Shown: positions 62,862 to 64,000 of the stretch, in pieces | How positions within the stretch are numbered: position 1 is the first letter of the stretch | Layout of the letters: each line of letters starts with the position of its first letter | From: Hanleya hanleyi | Lineage: Eukaryota; Mollusca; Polyplacophora; Lepidopleurida; Hanleyidae | Length of the DNA stretch: 64,000 bases | Direction: 5' to 3' | Assembly (NCBI GenBank): GCA_036873755.1 | Contig: JAVTVY010020428.1 | Span: 1-64,000, forward strand | The notes under the pieces: model-generated | Database searches by the model: none | What the model was told of the DNA's origin: nothing | Seen by the model: the letters and a program-made list of their open reading frames with translations, nothing else | Position numbers and translations under genes: made by a program

Positions 62862-64000
62862 TGTAACGAATTTCTTATCCATTGGTGTGTGTCACTTCAT
62901 AGTTGTGCTGCCACCAGTGACGTAAGGTGTCACGACCCTCATAGACAACTTTATATTCTAAAAATGCCCTCTCATAGGCTTAACTGTAATGGCCCTCTAA
63001 TAGACCCAACTGTACTGGCCCTCTCATAGGCACATCTGTACTGGCCCACTAATAGACCCAACTGTGCTGGCCCTCTCATAGGCACATCTGTACTGGCCCA
63101 CTAATAGACCCAACTGTACTGGCCCTCTCATAGGCACATCTATACTGGGCTTCTCATAGGGTATCACATTAATGCATAATCACATCTCTTCTTAGTAGCG
63201 TCTTATTCGAGCGTATATCGAGCTGGTAAGGGGTCGACTTCATCTAAGTCAATCCACCAGTGGAAATGATAGCAGAGCACTATGGGACATCATTACATCT
63301 CAATTACATCTAGGCCACCTTGTTTCTAGGATATCCAGATATCCTTCAGGATAGCTCCAGGATATTACATTAGCTACCAGTCTGGCGGGACAATAAGGAT
63401 ACCCAAAGGATACCTTTAAGGATATCTCCGGATAGATTTCGAGTACCATAAAGATATTCGAAGGATATCTTAAAGGATATATCAGGATACATTTTCAGTA
63501 CCAGAAGGATACACAAAGGCTTTCGCATAATTATAAAGGGTGGAGACAAGGCAATAATTCAACGTTCAAAGATAATGCGTGTATTATCAACAATAAAGTG
63601 CAACATGATATATATATATACAGGTATTTACATGCGTAAGGATACTTCCGGATATTTTATCAAAACAGAATATGCGCATCGAATACTGAGTACCGGTATC
63701 AATTATATAGTCGCTTTCAGGACATCGATAACAACTATTCTACAATTTAATATAGCGGCTGGTCGCAATAATCATGGCTTGAATACCGCTTATGCTGCAG
63801 GATATATGCGGGATATCCATAGGATATGTTAAGTTATGTTGGACATTCACGATATTCCCATCACGATATGTTAAGGATATCTCAGCGAGTCTTTCGGTCA
63901 TACGTCAGGATATATTAGGTAGGATGGAACGGTTGGATTTCAGCACTAACATCTCCAGACATCTCCCAATACAGTATCTTCTATTAGGATAATAAAGGCC
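62862..64000 (-). mobile_element. 5' LTR of the large Ty3/gypsy element, cut by the window end
   Basis: Matches 51,480-52,730 with only scattered substitutions, one fewer 52-bp repeat pair and an about 57-bp deletion near 63,210. The high similarity suggests a fairly young insertion. The remaining about 1.8 kb would lie beyond 64,000. Confidence 0.85.

Overview
The window looks like metazoan nuclear DNA, most likely from a marine invertebrate and plausibly a mollusc. The support is split-exon EGF-like, VWC-like and transmembrane coding segments with GT/AG splice sites, Polinton/Maverick virus-like genes, Ty3/gypsy retrotransposons, 5S-rRNA-derived repeats and many satellites. There is no bacterial operon structure. 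Most of the 64 kb is nested mobile DNA. The species call is an inference from gene style only.

Layout. 1-7.35 kb: the gene-bearing right part of a Polinton-like element. It holds a virion-protein pair, a frameshifted minor capsid gene, an intact basic core-like protein, a frameshifted major capsid gene, an intact adenain-like protease, a truncated zinc-finger-family gene and a repeat-rich terminal region. 8.7 kb: a VWC-type exon with a frameshift. 9.65-34.35 kb: one old minus-strand LTR retrotransposon. Its 5' LTR (33.36-34.35 kb) is whole. Its 3' LTR is split by an 861-bp foldback transposon and by a 16.85-kb palindromic element (11.2-28.1 kb). Its short internal region carries a second, 3.7-kb Ty3/gypsy copy.

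The 16.85-kb element is the most remarkable object here. It is a near-perfect head-to-head inverted duplication centred near 18,828. Each arm has, from the centre outward, microsatellites, a 20-bp minisatellite, a TATA box, a C2H2 zinc-finger gene reading outward, three satellite arrays rich in TGACGTCA and GCGCATGCGC, and a subterminal block also found at the end of the Polinton-like element. The left zinc-finger gene is intact and the right one is frameshifted. I infer that the element is an inverted dimer of the terminal region of a Polinton-like element, inserted as a unit. The intact LTR at 33.4-34.4 kb preserves the unoccupied site.

34.7-36.6 kb: three related elements bounded by CCTAC(N3)GTAGG hairpins, two of which contain 5S-rRNA-derived sequence. 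37.3-39.2 kb: a candidate long LTR. 42.7-49.7 kb: exons of a multi-EGF transmembrane protein, separated by satellite-filled introns and a reverse-transcriptase remnant. 51.5-64 kb: a large minus-strand Ty3/gypsy element with ~3.07-kb LTRs, no gag, broken pol, a 2.87-kb transposon inside integrase, and an extra zinc-finger open reading frame after pol. Its 5' LTR runs off the window.
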